17,097 bases of DNA from an uncultured Anaerolineaceae bacterium (GCA_937967805.1 CALBTC010000310.1:1-17097), one strand, 5' to 3'; numbered from the stretch's first letter, positions 1 through 6,506 are shown. Program-made: numbers and translations. The notes: generated by a model not told the origin, from the letters alone.

Positions 1-110
1 ATGCCAGGATTGACTTGGCCCTTTACAATTATTTATGAGTTTGGCAAAGCCCTGGTGCTGCCTATCGCGCCATGAAAGAAGTTTTAGATGAAACCAGGTG
101 AAACAAAATC

Positions 111-195
111 CTACTACTACCACGGACACACGTTTATCGGCTCTACGGTAGTAGCAGTAGTAGTGCCTCTACACAGGAGTAGAGCCTCTACTACC
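111..195. repeat. CTACTA-rich inverted repeat cluster
   Basis: CTACTACTACC-type sequence at 111-121 is followed by its inverted form GGTAGTAG at 147-154 with more GTAGTAG units to 164. CTCTAC (167-172) pairs with GTAGAG (179-184), and CTACTACC (188-195) pairs again with 147-154, so the segment can fold into nested hairpins. Bases 1-110 hold only short open frames. One ends in a stop at 99-101 but carries an in-frame stop at 36-38, so it may be the tail of a broken upstream gene. The repeat could be an end of the mobile element whose recombinase follows, or simple low-complexity sequence. The pairings are seen directly; the role is unknown. Confidence 0.5.
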
Positions 196-268
196 AACCC
201 AAGAATGTGTATGAACGCATCTCGCGCTCCACCATTAATCACAACCATAAAAAGGAGGTCAATTTAGA

Positions 269-448
269 TTGGCAAAATATCACTTTACCCAAGGTCAGAT
301 TGTCATTGATGAAGGAGCATTTGCTCCCATCCCAACAAAATCCGAACAAAACATGAGATTGTCCGTGTTCCTCATTTTGCGGAAACGCAGCCAACCTCAA
401 AAACTGATAGAGGAAAAACCAGATGTCCAAACGGAAAAACAAGAATAA
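269..448 (+). CDS. Small ORF (59 aa) overlapping the recombinase start
   Basis: This is a 59-codon reading frame with a TTG start. It is preceded by one of the strongest Shine-Dalgarno sequences in the window (AAAGGAGGT at 251-259), 10 bases before the TTG. It stops at TAA 446-448, overlapping the recombinase start at 423 by 26 bases in another frame, which would allow translational coupling. The peptide begins LAKYHFTQGQIVIDEGAF and ends in a charged, Lys/Glu-rich stretch. It has no signal peptide, membrane segment or Cys motif, and I do not recognise the family. The ribosome-binding site and coupling are the main support; composition and length alone would not be convincing. It could be an accessory protein of the recombinase or a translated leader. 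Confidence 0.45.
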   Translation: MAKYHFTQGQIVIDEGAFAPIPTKSEQNMRLSVFLILRKRSQPQKLIEEKPDVQTEKQE

Positions 449-2210
449 TAAGAGAAAAAGATTTGCAATTTACACCTGTTATTCATCCGAGATGCAAAAT
501 GACTTGAGCCTGGAAGCCCAGGAAGAACGGTGTCGTCAGGCCATCATTGAACGTGGTGGTGTCGTGGTAACCGTATTCAGTGATGGGGCCAGGAGTGGTT
601 GGAGCCTGGAACGAGATGGCTTTCTTGATCTTCGTCGGGCAGCCGGACGTGGTAAGTTTGATGCTGTCATGTTCTGGAAATTTGATCGCCTGGCTCGTAA
701 TCATGACCATTCCGTGATGATTAAGATGCTGTTGCGGCACGAGTATGGACTGAAACTATATTGCGTTGAAGGTTTCTCCGAGGATGAGGATGATTCACCC
801 TATACGGCTATGATGGAACAGATGCTGGCTGTCTTCTCAGCTTTTTATTCAAAGAATTTGAGTAGTGAAACAAAACGAGGCAAACGACAGCGGGCAGTTA
901 ATGGAGAATTTAATGGCAGCATTGCTCCGTTAGGCTACATCCTGGTAACGATAGCTGAGGCAACGGAAGAACGACCGGCCGGTTTGTATATCAATCCACG
1001 AATAGCTGTTATCGTGCGGCGGGCCTTTCGGATGTATGCCACCGGTAACTATAGTGATCTTCAAATTGCCCAATGGATGAATCAGCAGAGGGCCATTCAA
1101 CAGTTACGAGAAGGAAAAAAACCGATTGGAAAGGAAATGGTCAGGGACATGTTGCAAAATCGCATCTACACCGGCCGCGTTCCCTATGCTGAAACTTTCT
1201 ACAGTGGTTCTTTGGGGCAGGGGAAGAAATCTAACCGGAACCGTAAACAATGGTTCGAAGGTAAACACGAAGGATTCATATCTGATGAACTCTTTGATAA
1301 ATGCCAGGAAGTACGCCAGCAGTTAACCAAAGTACGTCATTCACCTTCTGAGTTGCGCACTTATCTATTACATGACCGTGTTTACTGTGCCCGGTGTGTA
1401 GGCACCAAACCCACTGAATTAGTGGACGCGAATTACGGCAAAATGCGGCCTGGGTGGGATCACCGGCGTAACCAAGCCTGGTATCGTTGTCTGGCGCGAG
1501 ATCGCGGTTATACGCGCTGTGAACAAGGATACACGGCTACAGATTTGGTAGATGAACAAGTGGTACAAGCCCTCCAGGAGTTGACAATACCTGACGGATT
1601 GCAGGATCGGATAGAAGAAGCGATACGAAGCAAGGTCGAGCATGCCGAGGCTCTTAAGCGGATGGCCGAAGTTGAGGATATTGTGAAACGGATTGACTTC
1701 AGTTGGGAGCAGGGTTTCTTGACTCCTCAAGAGTATGTCACAAAAAGGAGCCAGCTGCAGCGAGAAATGGAGTCATTACAACCTGTCGATTACGATGATT
1801 TGGTGGAAGCGGCCGATCTGTTGGAGAATTTCAAAAAGTATTGGGAAGCCTGTGATGACGTAAGCCAACCAGAAGAAGCCCGCAAACAACTCCTGGCAAA
1901 GATCATGGATAGGGTGTTTGTCTATGATGACCATGTGATTGCCATCGCCTTACATGGGGATTTTAGCGTGGTGCTGGATAATGCCACGTTTGCGCCACAC
2001 GAGATTGTAGAAGGACTGCGTACGGAAATAAAAAAGGGTGCAAGTGACTCTGATTCCACTTGCACCCGGAACGGGAGCGACGGGAGTCAGTCACACGCGC
2101 GTATAAAGTTGGTTTTGATTTTCTTGCCGAAACACATTGCTCATTCTCATTTGTCACAGCTTTCTTCGCATATAGAGATCATAACGCAAAAACCACAGAC
2201 AGTTTATTAA
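423..2210 (+). CDS. Large serine recombinase (site-specific integrase type)
   Basis: At 595 aa this has the architecture of large serine recombinases that integrate or excise mobile elements. A resolvase N-terminal catalytic domain lies at about residues 14-160, a recombinase DNA-binding domain at about 175-300, and a zinc-ribbon with C322-x2-C325 and C356-x9-C366. A helical, coiled-coil-like region follows at about 395-480. The nucleophile is S21 in YTCYSSEMQ, and KFDRLAR (86-92) supplies the conserved Asp/Arg pair. The residue two before the Ser, normally Arg in the family, is C19 (TGT, 477-479), one transition from CGT; this may impair catalysis. The last 50 or so residues after about 545 are low-complexity and overlap a hairpin, so they may not belong to the ancestral protein. 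The start ATG has GAGGAAAA just upstream. It probably drove movement of the left flank. Confidence 0.9.
   Translation: MSKRKNKNNKRKRFAIYTCYSSEMQNDLSLEAQEERCRQAIIERGGVVVTVFSDGARSGWSLERDGFLDLRRAAGRGKFDAVMFWKFDRLARNHDHSVMIKMLLRHEYGLKLYCVEGFSEDEDDSPYTAMMEQMLAVFSAFYSKNLSSETKRGKRQRAVNGEFNGSIAPLGYILVTIAEATEERPAGLYINPRIAVIVRRAFRMYATGNYSDLQIAQWMNQQRAIQQLREGKKPIGKEMVRDMLQNRIYTGRVPYAETFYSGSLGQGKKSNRNRKQWFEGKHEGFISDELFDKCQEVRQQLTKVRHSPSELRTYLLHDRVYCARCVGTKPTELVDANYGKMRPGWDHRRNQAWYRCLARDRGYTRCEQGYTATDLVDEQVVQALQELTIPDGLQDRIEEAIRSKVEHAEALKRMAEVEDIVKRIDFSWEQGFLTPQEYVTKRSQLQREMESLQPVDYDDLVEAADLLENFKKYWEACDDVSQPEEARKQLLAKIMDRVFVYDDHVIAIALHGDFSVVLDNATFAPHEIVEGLRTEIKKGASDSDSTCTRNGSDGSQSHARIKLVLIFLPKHIAHSHLSQLSSHIEIITQKPQTVY
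2036..2067. repeat. Perfect 11-bp hairpin inside recombinase 3' end
   Basis: GGGTGCAAGTG (2036-2046) and CACTTGCACCC (2057-2067) are perfect inverted arms around a 10-base loop. It lies within the recombinase reading frame and has no T-run after it on the + strand. On the - strand the stem is followed by TTTTT. Directly after it (2068-2090) the sequence resembles the antisense of a tRNA T-arm/acceptor end. It may be part of an attachment region or a terminator; the function is inferred only. Confidence 0.5.
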
Positions 2211-2288
2211 TTAGTGACAGCCTTGGTCTGAGAGGAGTTTGCCCTGAGAAAGTCTCTGGACAAAGTTTTGCAACTGTGCGAGGTTCAT

Positions 2289-2633
2289 ATGAAACGCTTC
2301 CGAACAATTGCCTATTTGCATGCGGCAACAACTGAACATGACTTTGAGAAATCCAAAGCGAGTATTTTGAGCCTGGCAAATAACAAAGGACTTGGCGAGA
2401 TAGAGTGGGTGGAGGAATTTGCTTCTGGCCTTGCTCCATGGCAGGAGCGCAAAATTTCTCAAATTCTTGAGGACCTGCAATCTGGTGACAACTTAATCAT
2501 CCAGGACATTTCTCGCTTATCCCGTTTCCACGGACAATGCTTGGAAATACTTTCAATTACTGCAAAGAAGGGGATTTGTGTGTATGCCGTGAATCAGTCC
2601 CGATTATCTTTCAATTTGATCACAAGGCGATGA
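2289..2633 (+). pseudogene. Truncated, inactive serine recombinase remnant
   Basis: This 114-residue frame aligns by eye with the catalytic domain of small resolvase/invertase proteins. Recognisable blocks are the segment around FEKSKASILSLANNKGLGEI, then ERKISQILEDLQSGDNLIIQDISRLSR, then LEILSITAKKGICVYAVN. The usual RVST active-site block is HAAT here, so both the catalytic Ser and its Arg are lost. The protein stops after the equivalent of about residue 110, where full-length relatives run to about 190-200 aa with a C-terminal helix-turn-helix. An open stretch in another frame runs on after about 2600, so a frameshift may have produced the truncation. I chose ATG 2289, with GAGG at 2280-2283; a TTG at 2268 is also in frame. 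It is most likely a decayed mobile-element gene. Confidence 0.65.
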
Positions 2634-2665
2634 TTGCCAATGAGGACTTAGTTAGCTCTATACGT

Positions 2666-3088
2666 TCACGTATTTTCGAGCAGTACCACAAAAATTACTG
2701 GAGTTAGAATGGGAATGCCTTGATAATCACCAATGTCGAGCAAATGCGGGTCGCCTGTTACGATATAGTTTGCCCCACTTTCAATGGCACATTCAATATA
2801 ACGATTATCTGAATCATCAGCCTGTACAACAGACAGCTCCTGCTGAGGATCAACCATCGTGGCAAAATTCCTCAAGTCGTCAATCAGTCCTTCCCGTTCC
2901 TCACGAATGCGTCGGTATTTCTTTTGCAACCTCACATAGCCGGTGACCCGTTCAATTTCATCAACGATAGCCGGTGAGACGACAACCTCAAGTTCTCTTT
3001 TCTGCCATTTTTCGAGAATTTTTGCCGGATTCCCTTGACTTGAAATCAAGGCACTGATGAAGATATTGGCATCTAAGACAACTCTCAT
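2666..3088 (-). CDS. PIN-domain toxin (putative ribonuclease)
   Basis: This 140-aa protein has the acidic residue set of the PIN nuclease fold: D6 in LDANIFISA, E44 in IVDEIERV, D94 in DDSDNRYIECA and D113 in VTGDPHLL. Such proteins are Mg2+-dependent RNases, typically VapC-like toxins; the shape fits the PIN_3/COG1569 type rather than classic VapC. The start ATG lies two bases after the stop codon of the upstream antitoxin gene, so the pair forms a two-gene operon with antitoxin first. Length is normal for the family and all four acidic residues are present, so it looks intact. The RNA target cannot be read from sequence. It lies between recombinase genes and the hydrogenase operon, a common place for such a stabilising module. 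Confidence 0.85.
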   Translation of the reverse strand: MRVVLDANIFISALISSQGNPAKILEKWQKRELEVVVSPAIVDEIERVTGYVRLQKKYRRIREEREGLIDDLRNFATMVDPQQELSVVQADDSDNRYIECAIESGANYIVTGDPHLLDIGDYQGIPILTPVIFVVLLENT

Positions 3089-3090
3089 GA

Positions 3091-3375
3091 CTACTGTTCT
3101 TGAGTCAGCTCGGCTCTAACGGCTTGTTGGGCTTCCAGAACATCTTGCAGAACTTCATCAGGGTCAGCGTCTTTGTTGGCCTCTTGAATTCGGCTGACTG
3201 CTTCAAAAAAACGTTCCCGACTGCGCTTCCAATTTTCAAAGACGGTCAGAGGAACGATGACGGCCGCTGGTCTGCCTTTACGCTCGATAACGTAGCTGTC
3301 CTGATTAAACTGTACTTCATCTAAAACCAGGCTCAGATTACTTCTAAGATCACTGCTGTTGGTAACTTTTTCCAT
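3091..3375 (-). CDS. Phd/YefM-family antitoxin
   Basis: The protein contains the Phd/YefM DNA-binding and dimerisation pattern: SSDLRSNLSLVLDEV near the N-terminus, then YVIERKGRPAAVIVPLTVFENW, then a charged helical C-terminus expected to wrap the toxin. I chose the ATG at 3375 (94 aa) because family members begin just before this DLRSNL block. An in-frame ATG at 3423 would add 16 residues, but the best promoter would then leave almost no 5' leader, making that message essentially leaderless. It should bind the adjacent PIN toxin and repress its own promoter. The next gene starts 2 bases after its stop. Confidence 0.85.
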   Translation of the reverse strand: MEKVTNSSDLRSNLSLVLDEVQFNQDSYVIERKGRPAAVIVPLTVFENWKRSRERFFEAVSRIQEANKDADPDEVLQDVLEAQQAVRAELTQEQ

Positions 3376-3428
3376 AACATTTCTCGCTATTTTATCAAGT
3401 TTACTTGTTTGTAAGTTTTGCATACTTC

Positions 3429-3461
3429 GTACATGATAGCATAGTTGTACATGTTGTTCAA
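3429..3461 (-). promoter_or_regulatory. Candidate promoter and operator of the toxin-antitoxin operon
   Basis: On the - strand TTGAAC (-35, 3461-3456) and TATCAT (-10, 3438-3433) are separated by exactly 17 bases. Two GTACATG copies (3429-3435 and 3447-3453) start 18 bases apart and overlap the promoter, a plausible autorepression site for the antitoxin. Transcription would begin near 3425. Confidence 0.5.
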
Positions 3462-3538
3462 TGGCTTTTTTCCGAATGAATGGGACTTTAGGGTAACGGC
3501 CGTTTTGTGCCGCAGTAAATTGAAAAAAGCAAAAAACA

Positions 3539-3579
3539 AAGCAATCACTTTTTGCTTGTGGGCCTAAAAGTGATTGCTT
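3539..3579 (-). repeat. 14-bp perfect inverted repeat, terminator-like on the - strand
   Basis: AAGCAATCACTTTT (3539-3552) and AAAAGTGATTGCTT (3566-3579) are perfect arms around 13 bases. Read on the - strand the stem is followed by a T-rich tract (complement of 3522-3538), as in an intrinsic terminator, although the stem is AT-rich and no - strand gene lies to its right. It could block antisense transcription toward the toxin-antitoxin promoter, or be an operator or a mobile-element end. Confidence 0.4.
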
Positions 3580-3830
3580 GTCCTCAGATCAACTCAATTT
3601 GAGTCGAATTGAATTGTCCATCATTTCCTACGGCTTCACCGAAAAGCAAAAACAACAAAACCCCTGAACTTTTTTGTCTCAGCGTAATTATTCCTGGAAC
3701 AAAAACGCCTATCATGATGTCATTTGTCTCAACAATCTACACGATTGTACAGAAATGCCTTTCAGATGAGAATTTTGCACCCTACGCGGATAAACTCGTA
3801 ATCGAGACATTTGCAAATTACGTCCGCATT

Positions 3831-3855
3831 ATCGGGCAACAGAATGTTGCCCGAT
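3831..3855. repeat. 10-bp perfect hairpin
   Basis: ATCGGGCAAC (3831-3840) and GTTGCCCGAT (3846-3855) are perfect arms around the loop AGAAT. No T-run follows on + (the next bases are CAGACC). It sits about 35 bases before the candidate operon promoter, so it may be a regulator site or an upstream terminator without a strong U-tract. Confidence 0.45.
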
Positions 3856-3887
3856 CAGACCTCTGATAAATACAACTTATGAGTTAT

Positions 3888-3916
3888 TTGATGCATCATA
3901 AGTATCAGGGTAGTAT
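3888..3916 (+). promoter_or_regulatory. Candidate promoter of the hydrogenase operon
   Basis: TTGATG (3888-3893) and TAGTAT (3911-3916) are 17 bases apart, a reasonable but not strong housekeeping-type promoter about 105 bases before the first ATG. This is a pattern match only; no competing better match was seen in the upstream 150 bases. Confidence 0.3.
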
Positions 3917-3940
3917 AGTAAGTGAAGGAGGCTGCACAAA

Positions 3941-3962
3941 AAGGTTACTTGAAGGTTACTTT
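3941..3962. repeat. Tandem 11-bp direct repeat upstream of the operon
   Basis: AAGGTTACTTG (3941-3951) is followed immediately by AAGGTTACTTT (3952-3962). The repeat unit is one helical turn long and lies just downstream of the candidate promoter, in the presumed 5' leader. It is a possible binding site for an activator or repressor on one DNA face. Confidence 0.4.
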
Positions 3963-4020
3963 TGCAGCGGTGAGGAAGTTTAAAATCGGTAGAGAACTCT
4001 AGTAAACGTGTGAGGAAAGC

Positions 4021-4532
4021 ATGCGTCTCATAGTAACTGGTAAAGGTGGCGTAGGCAAAACAACCATTGCTGCGGCTTTGTGTCGCGTGATTGGCCGCCA
4101 GAATCAACCGGTCCTTGCCCTGGATGCAGATTCTAACCCCAACTTGGCCTTTAGCTTAGGCCTTTCACCTGAACTGAATAGTCAAATATCGGCTGTCTCC
4201 CCAACCCCCGGCGAATGGCGCACTGATGAAAAAGAGCACGCTAACGTCCATCTTACCCCTGTAATTCCCCAGCTAAAAGAACAATATGGCCTTGCTGCAT
4301 CAGATAACGTCACTCTGCTGGCAATGGGTAACGCGGATCATGTGGGCGTTGGTTGTCGCTGTAATGCCCACGCAGATGCAAGAGGCATTTTGGGACATTT
4401 GTGGCAAGTCAATGGCTCTGCAATTGTGGCAGACTGGAAGCCTGGTTAGAGCACACACAGCCCAACAGTCCGTTTGTGATGGCAATCAACGAACTGACAG
4501 ATAAGTTGTACCATCAATTGGAAATTAAATAG
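4021..4532 (+). pseudogene. CooC-like nickel-ATPase gene broken by internal deletion
   Basis: The N-terminal 140 residues are a good MinD/CooC-type ATPase. The deviant Walker A is GKGGVGKTT (7-15), DADSNP lies at 35-40, and C112-x-C114 matches the CxC metal motif of CooC, the nickel-inserting ATPase of CO dehydrogenase. The frame ends at TAG 4447-4449 after ADWKPG, where relatives (about 250 aa) continue with the C-terminal half. A different frame then reads LEAWLEHTQPNSPFV through to KLYHQLEIK and TAG 4530-4532, which looks like a normal protein C-terminus. Roughly 100 residues between the parts are missing, with the junction at about 4437-4447. The N-terminal part has a promoter-like region and GAGGAAA at 4012-4018. 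It may once have served nickel delivery, since hypB is absent here. A truncated protein of 142 aa would still be made. Confidence 0.7.
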
Positions 4533-4571
4533 AAAGCTATATATTGTCTGTTTGCTGAAAAGGAGTCCAAG

Positions 4572-5891
4572 ATGGCCTTTCCAAAAGCACCTGCAATAGA
4601 AAGTGTACCGACCGAGTGGCGCGAAGCGTATGCCGAGATTTTGCCAGAGCAGTTGTTAACTTCTAGCGCGAAGGCTTATTTGAATCGATACCCGATAATG
4701 GAGGAAACCCATTTCAAGACAGAGCCGATTAAAGTTGTGCACGCCTTTTGGCTGGCAGGCATGAGCTGCGATGGGTGCAGCGTCGCTGTTACAGGCGCTA
4801 CCAACCCTAGCGTAGAAAGTCTATTAACCGGCTCTATAGCCGCTCTCCCAAAACTCATTTTGCATCATCCGGTATTGTCGGTTGAGGCTGGCCATGAATT
4901 TGTGCGCAACTTTGAACTCGCTTCCGAAGGTAAGCTGGATGCTCCCTATGTGGTTATCTATGAAGGTTCAATTGCCGACGAATCTATCGCCAAAAAAGGA
5001 GGCGGCTACTGGTCTGGCATGGGTATGCGCGAAGTAGACGGGGAAAATCAAATGATCTCAACTGCAGAATGGCTGAAGAGATTGGCGCCAGGTGCCGCTG
5101 CCACCATAGCTATTGGCACTTGTGCTACCTGGGGGGGCATTCCTGCAGCCGTGGGCAACCCCACCAATTCGATGGCGGTCATGGATTTCCTGGGGGCAGA
5201 TTATCGCAGTGATTTGGGTTTACCTGTGGTGAATATTCCGGGGTGTTCCCCTGTGGGCGATAATTTTACGGAGACGGTTGCGGCCGTTTTGCTCTTTCTA
5301 CAAGGGGTAGGTCCTCTGCCAGAATTTGACGAGTTGGGTAGGCCTGCCTGGCTGTTTGGGGAAACGGTGCATCGCAACTGCGTTCGAGCTGGATTTTATG
5401 AAGAAGGTGTCTTTGCTGATCATTATGGCGATACAGAATGTCTGGTTGAAATTGGCTGTTGGGGGCCTGTTGTGCAGTGCAACATTACTTCACGGGGCGC
5501 TATTAATCATATGGGGGGCTGCATGAACACAGGTGGCATTTGCATTGGCTGTACCATGCCCGGCTTTCCCGATGCCTTTGCCCCATTTTATAAGCGGCCG
5601 CCCGGAACCCTGGTTTCCTCAAGCGCCTCACGCTCTTACGGCGCTTTTATTCGCACATTGCGTCAGTTCACCCGAAAATTTATGAACCTTACCCACAAAT
5701 GGGAGGAGAGCGGGCAGGTTCCCAGCGGCTGGGGGCATATTGAAAAACCAAATGCCTTGGAACAAGCCGGCCACAAGCTGTATGAACGCCTGCAATGGAT
5801 GCGCGGTGGTGAGCCAACGGGGGAAGTCACCTTTTCAACATTTTATGGGCTGCCGAGACGTAAGCGCCAGGAAGAAAAAGAAGGAGAGTAA
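4572..5891 (+). CDS. [NiFe]-hydrogenase small subunit (group 1f/1h clade)
   Basis: This 439-aa subunit carries the electron-transfer Fe-S chain. Proximal cluster ligands are C66 and C69 (GMSCDGCSVAV), C184 (GTCATWGG) and C225 (PGCSPVGD). Distal ligands are H267, C270, C290 and C296. Medial-type ligands are C303, C324 and C327 (GGICIGCTMPGFPD). From memory, group 1h enzymes have CDGD at the first site with an Asp ligand; here it is CDGC. The overall pattern matches the group 1f/1h-like enzymes of high-affinity or oxygen-tolerant H2 oxidation. There is no twin-arginine signal and no C-terminal membrane helix, so it should be cytoplasmic. AAGGAG precedes the ATG. It heads the structural genes and is separated from the large subunit by five small membrane-protein genes. 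Confidence 0.93.
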   Translation: MAFPKAPAIESVPTEWREAYAEILPEQLLTSSAKAYLNRYPIMEETHFKTEPIKVVHAFWLAGMSCDGCSVAVTGATNPSVESLLTGSIAALPKLILHHPVLSVEAGHEFVRNFELASEGKLDAPYVVIYEGSIADESIAKKGGGYWSGMGMREVDGENQMISTAEWLKRLAPGAAATIAIGTCATWGGIPAAVGNPTNSMAVMDFLGADYRSDLGLPVVNIPGCSPVGDNFTETVAAVLLFLQGVGPLPEFDELGRPAWLFGETVHRNCVRAGFYEEGVFADHYGDTECLVEIGCWGPVVQCNITSRGAINHMGGCMNTGGICIGCTMPGFPDAFAPFYKRPPGTLVSSSASRSYGAFIRTLRQFTRKFMNLTHKWEESGQVPSGWGHIEKPNALEQAGHKLYERLQWMRGGEPTGEVTFSTFYGLPRRKRQEEKEGE

Positions 5892-5892
5892 G

Positions 5893-6195
5893 ATGACAGA
5901 TGCTGAACTCTACAATCTCTGGTTTTTGTATTTGGGTGTGGCGGCCGTTGTTGTGATTGTTGCCGCAGCTTTGCTGCTGGCCGTGCTGGCTGCTGCAAGA
6001 AGCATCGAAAAAGGGGCGACGGCCGCTCTCGGAATGGTTGAACAAATTCAAGACAACACGAAGGTGATTTGGGCATTGACAGACACAAATGAAGTGGCGG
6101 CACAACTGCGCGAGGGTGCAGCCGCTATTTTAAGCAACGCAACTGCCATTGCTGAGGCACTGCATGATGGCGAGCTGCGTCGCGGGGAAAATTAG
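5893..6195 (+). CDS. Small single-TM protein, family A copy 1
   Basis: This 100-aa protein has one membrane helix at about residues 8-34 (YNLWFLYLGVAAVVVIVAAA and on), then AARSIEKG and a cytoplasmic-looking amphipathic helical tail rich in Ala, Glu and Gln (about 40-95). It shares with the second and fourth small proteins an aromatic entry (YxxW), an NT..I..L..T motif (NTKVIWALTDTNEVAAQL) and its spacing, so I call these family A. AAGGAG lies within the end of the small-subunit gene and the ATG follows its stop by one base, so translation is coupled. There are no Cys residues and hence no obvious cofactor. The basic residue after the helix suggests the tail faces the cytoplasm. A role as membrane dock for the hydrogenase is inferred from position. 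Confidence 0.75.
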   Translation: MTDAELYNLWFLYLGVAAVVVIVAAALLLAVLAAARSIEKGATAALGMVEQIQDNTKVIWALTDTNEVAAQLREGAAAILSNATAIAEALHDGELRRGEN

Positions 6196-6197
6196 AG

Positions 6198-6506
6198 ATG
6201 TCATTAGAGGTTGTTTATACTGTTTGGTGGGTCTCCATTGTTATTTTGTTGGTGGTGACGGGGGTGGTGGCTATTTTGCTTACGATGGTGCTTCGTTCAG
6301 CCATCAATATTTTGGGCGTCGCGGGAAATATCTGGACTACTGGAAAGCTGGTTGCCAATAACACGATTCATATTCCCTTGCTGCGAGAGACAAACCAGAT
6401 CACGGCAGAAATATTGGGAACGGCCGTACAAATTGTGGGTGGCGCCGAAGCGATTGAACAACACGCCTCTGGCTGCCCTGGCTGCCCTCATTGTGTATTG
6501 TCCTAG
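6198..6506 (+). CDS. Small single-TM protein, family A copy 2, with Cys-rich tail
   Basis: At 102 aa, it begins SLEVVYTVWW, has a membrane helix at about 8-32, and then NNTIHIPLLRETNQITAEIL, which matches the NT..I..L.ET pattern of its paralogues. Unlike them it ends in GCPGCPHCVLS, three Cys in a C-x2-C-x2-C array that could bind a metal or an Fe-S cluster or form disulfides. The ATG is 2 bases after the previous stop, and the ribosome-binding site is weak (GGGGA at 6184-6188), so it probably relies on coupling. VYTVWW here and VYTIWI in the fourth protein show their close kinship. The stop codon lies within a palindrome. Confidence 0.72.
   Translation: MSLEVVYTVWWVSIVILLVVTGVVAILLTMVLRSAINILGVAGNIWTTGKLVANNTIHIPLLRETNQITAEILGTAVQIVGGAEAIEQHASGCPGCPHCVLS

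Larger units (their letters stand above)
3462..4020. other. Intergenic region without a confident gene
   Basis: I see no convincing gene here. It holds the first ACGGCCGT octamer (3496-3503), a 14-bp inverted repeat (3539-3579), a short palindrome ACTCAA-T-TTGAGT (3592-3604), a 10-bp hairpin (3831-3855), a candidate promoter (3888-3916) and a tandem 11-bp repeat (3941-3962). An open frame at 3609-3866 lacks a ribosome-binding site and any recognisable motif. The region separates the divergently read toxin-antitoxin pair from the hydrogenase operon and probably carries the operon's control region. Confidence 0.55.

Noticed and set aside
3..101. Possible C-terminal end of an upstream gene
   Set aside because: It carries an in-frame stop at 36-38, and the remaining 20 residues match nothing I recognise.
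111..195. CRISPR array
   Set aside because: The units are short and contiguous in both orientations, without regular spacers.
2068..2095. tRNA gene on the - strand
   Set aside because: Only an acceptor/T-arm-like end is present; no T-loop consensus, anticodon or D arm.
3609..3866. 85-codon open frame (TTG start; ATG at 3714)
   Set aside because: No ribosome-binding site at either start, no recognisable motif, and a perfect hairpin lies within its 3' end.
5827..6105. Antisense open frames over the first small TM gene
   Set aside because: They mirror the GC-rich codons of the + strand gene and have no ribosome-binding site.
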